Source of the DNA: an uncultured Clostridium sp.
Lineage (GTDB): Bacteria > Bacillota > Clostridia > TANB77 > CAG-508
Direction: 5' to 3'
Assembly: GCA_945610215.1 (NCBI GenBank)
Contig: CALYZR010000003.1
Coordinates: 1 to 14,526, forward strand
DNA length: 14,526 nt
Shown: positions 14,511-14,526 of the stretch, piece after piece
How the letters are laid out: the number at the start of each line of letters is the position of its first letter
Position numbering within the stretch: position 1 is the first letter of the stretch
Notes under the pieces: generated by a model
The model's input: the letters and a program-made list of their open reading frames with translations, nothing else
The model's database searches: none
Told to the model about the DNA's origin: nothing
Position numbers and translations under genes: made by a program

Positions 14511-14526
14511 AATGTTACTCCTTTCT

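Noticed and set aside
1..14526. CRISPR array, prophage, toxin-antitoxin or defence cluster
   Set aside because: No regularly spaced repeats, integrase, transposase gene, phage gene or recognisable toxin-antitoxin pair is present.

Overview
The window is strongly AT-rich, with almost every gene on the minus strand, strong purine-rich ribosome binding sites (AGGAGG type) and TAA stops throughout. Gene content and order (der-plsY-gpsA, aspS-gatCAB, pta, rnpB) point to a low-GC Bacillota, most likely a member of the Clostridia. A species cannot be named from the sequence alone.

Layout, left to right. The 5' part of pta (phosphate acetyltransferase) runs off the left edge on the minus strand. Divergent from it is a plus-strand RluA-family pseudouridine synthase, which meets an unrecognised 465-residue cytoplasmic protein tail to tail with a 9-base overlap. 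Next, on the minus strand, come a small three-helix membrane protein, the RNase P RNA gene (3807-4187) with its own promoter, and a lipoprotein of unknown function. A 93-residue plus-strand gene converges on a coiled-coil zinc-ribbon protein across a shared hairpin. The right half is housekeeping on the minus strand: aspS-gatC-gatA-gatB (aspartyl-tRNA synthetase plus the tRNA amidotransferase), rpmF with its own promoter and terminator, then der-plsY-gpsA (ribosome-assembly GTPase and two steps of glycerophospholipid synthesis).

How the genes connect. GpsA makes glycerol-3-phosphate, which PlsY acylates. Pta links acetyl-CoA to acetyl phosphate in fermentative metabolism. GatCAB amidates misacylated Asp-tRNA(Asn) and/or Glu-tRNA(Gln), and its physical linkage to aspS suggests the Asn route. 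Rpm F, Der, RluA and RNase P all serve ribosome or tRNA maturation.

Most notable: gpsA is split by a single extra base near 6311, and the spacer between plsY and gpsA holds a 115-bp nested palindrome with 14-bp perfect terminal inverted repeats and two GGGACAGTCCC-type cores, which looks like a non-autonomous MITE/REP-like element. A 15-base copy of its terminal motif also lies beside the rluA-type gene promoter at 963-977. Several promoters have near-consensus boxes with 17-bp spacers. I do not see a defence system, CRISPR array, prophage or clearly novel multi-gene system here; the uncharacterised genes are the 465-aa protein, the small membrane protein, the lipoprotein, the 93-aa protein and the zinc-ribbon protein. 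No gene-free stretch exceeds 300 bases.
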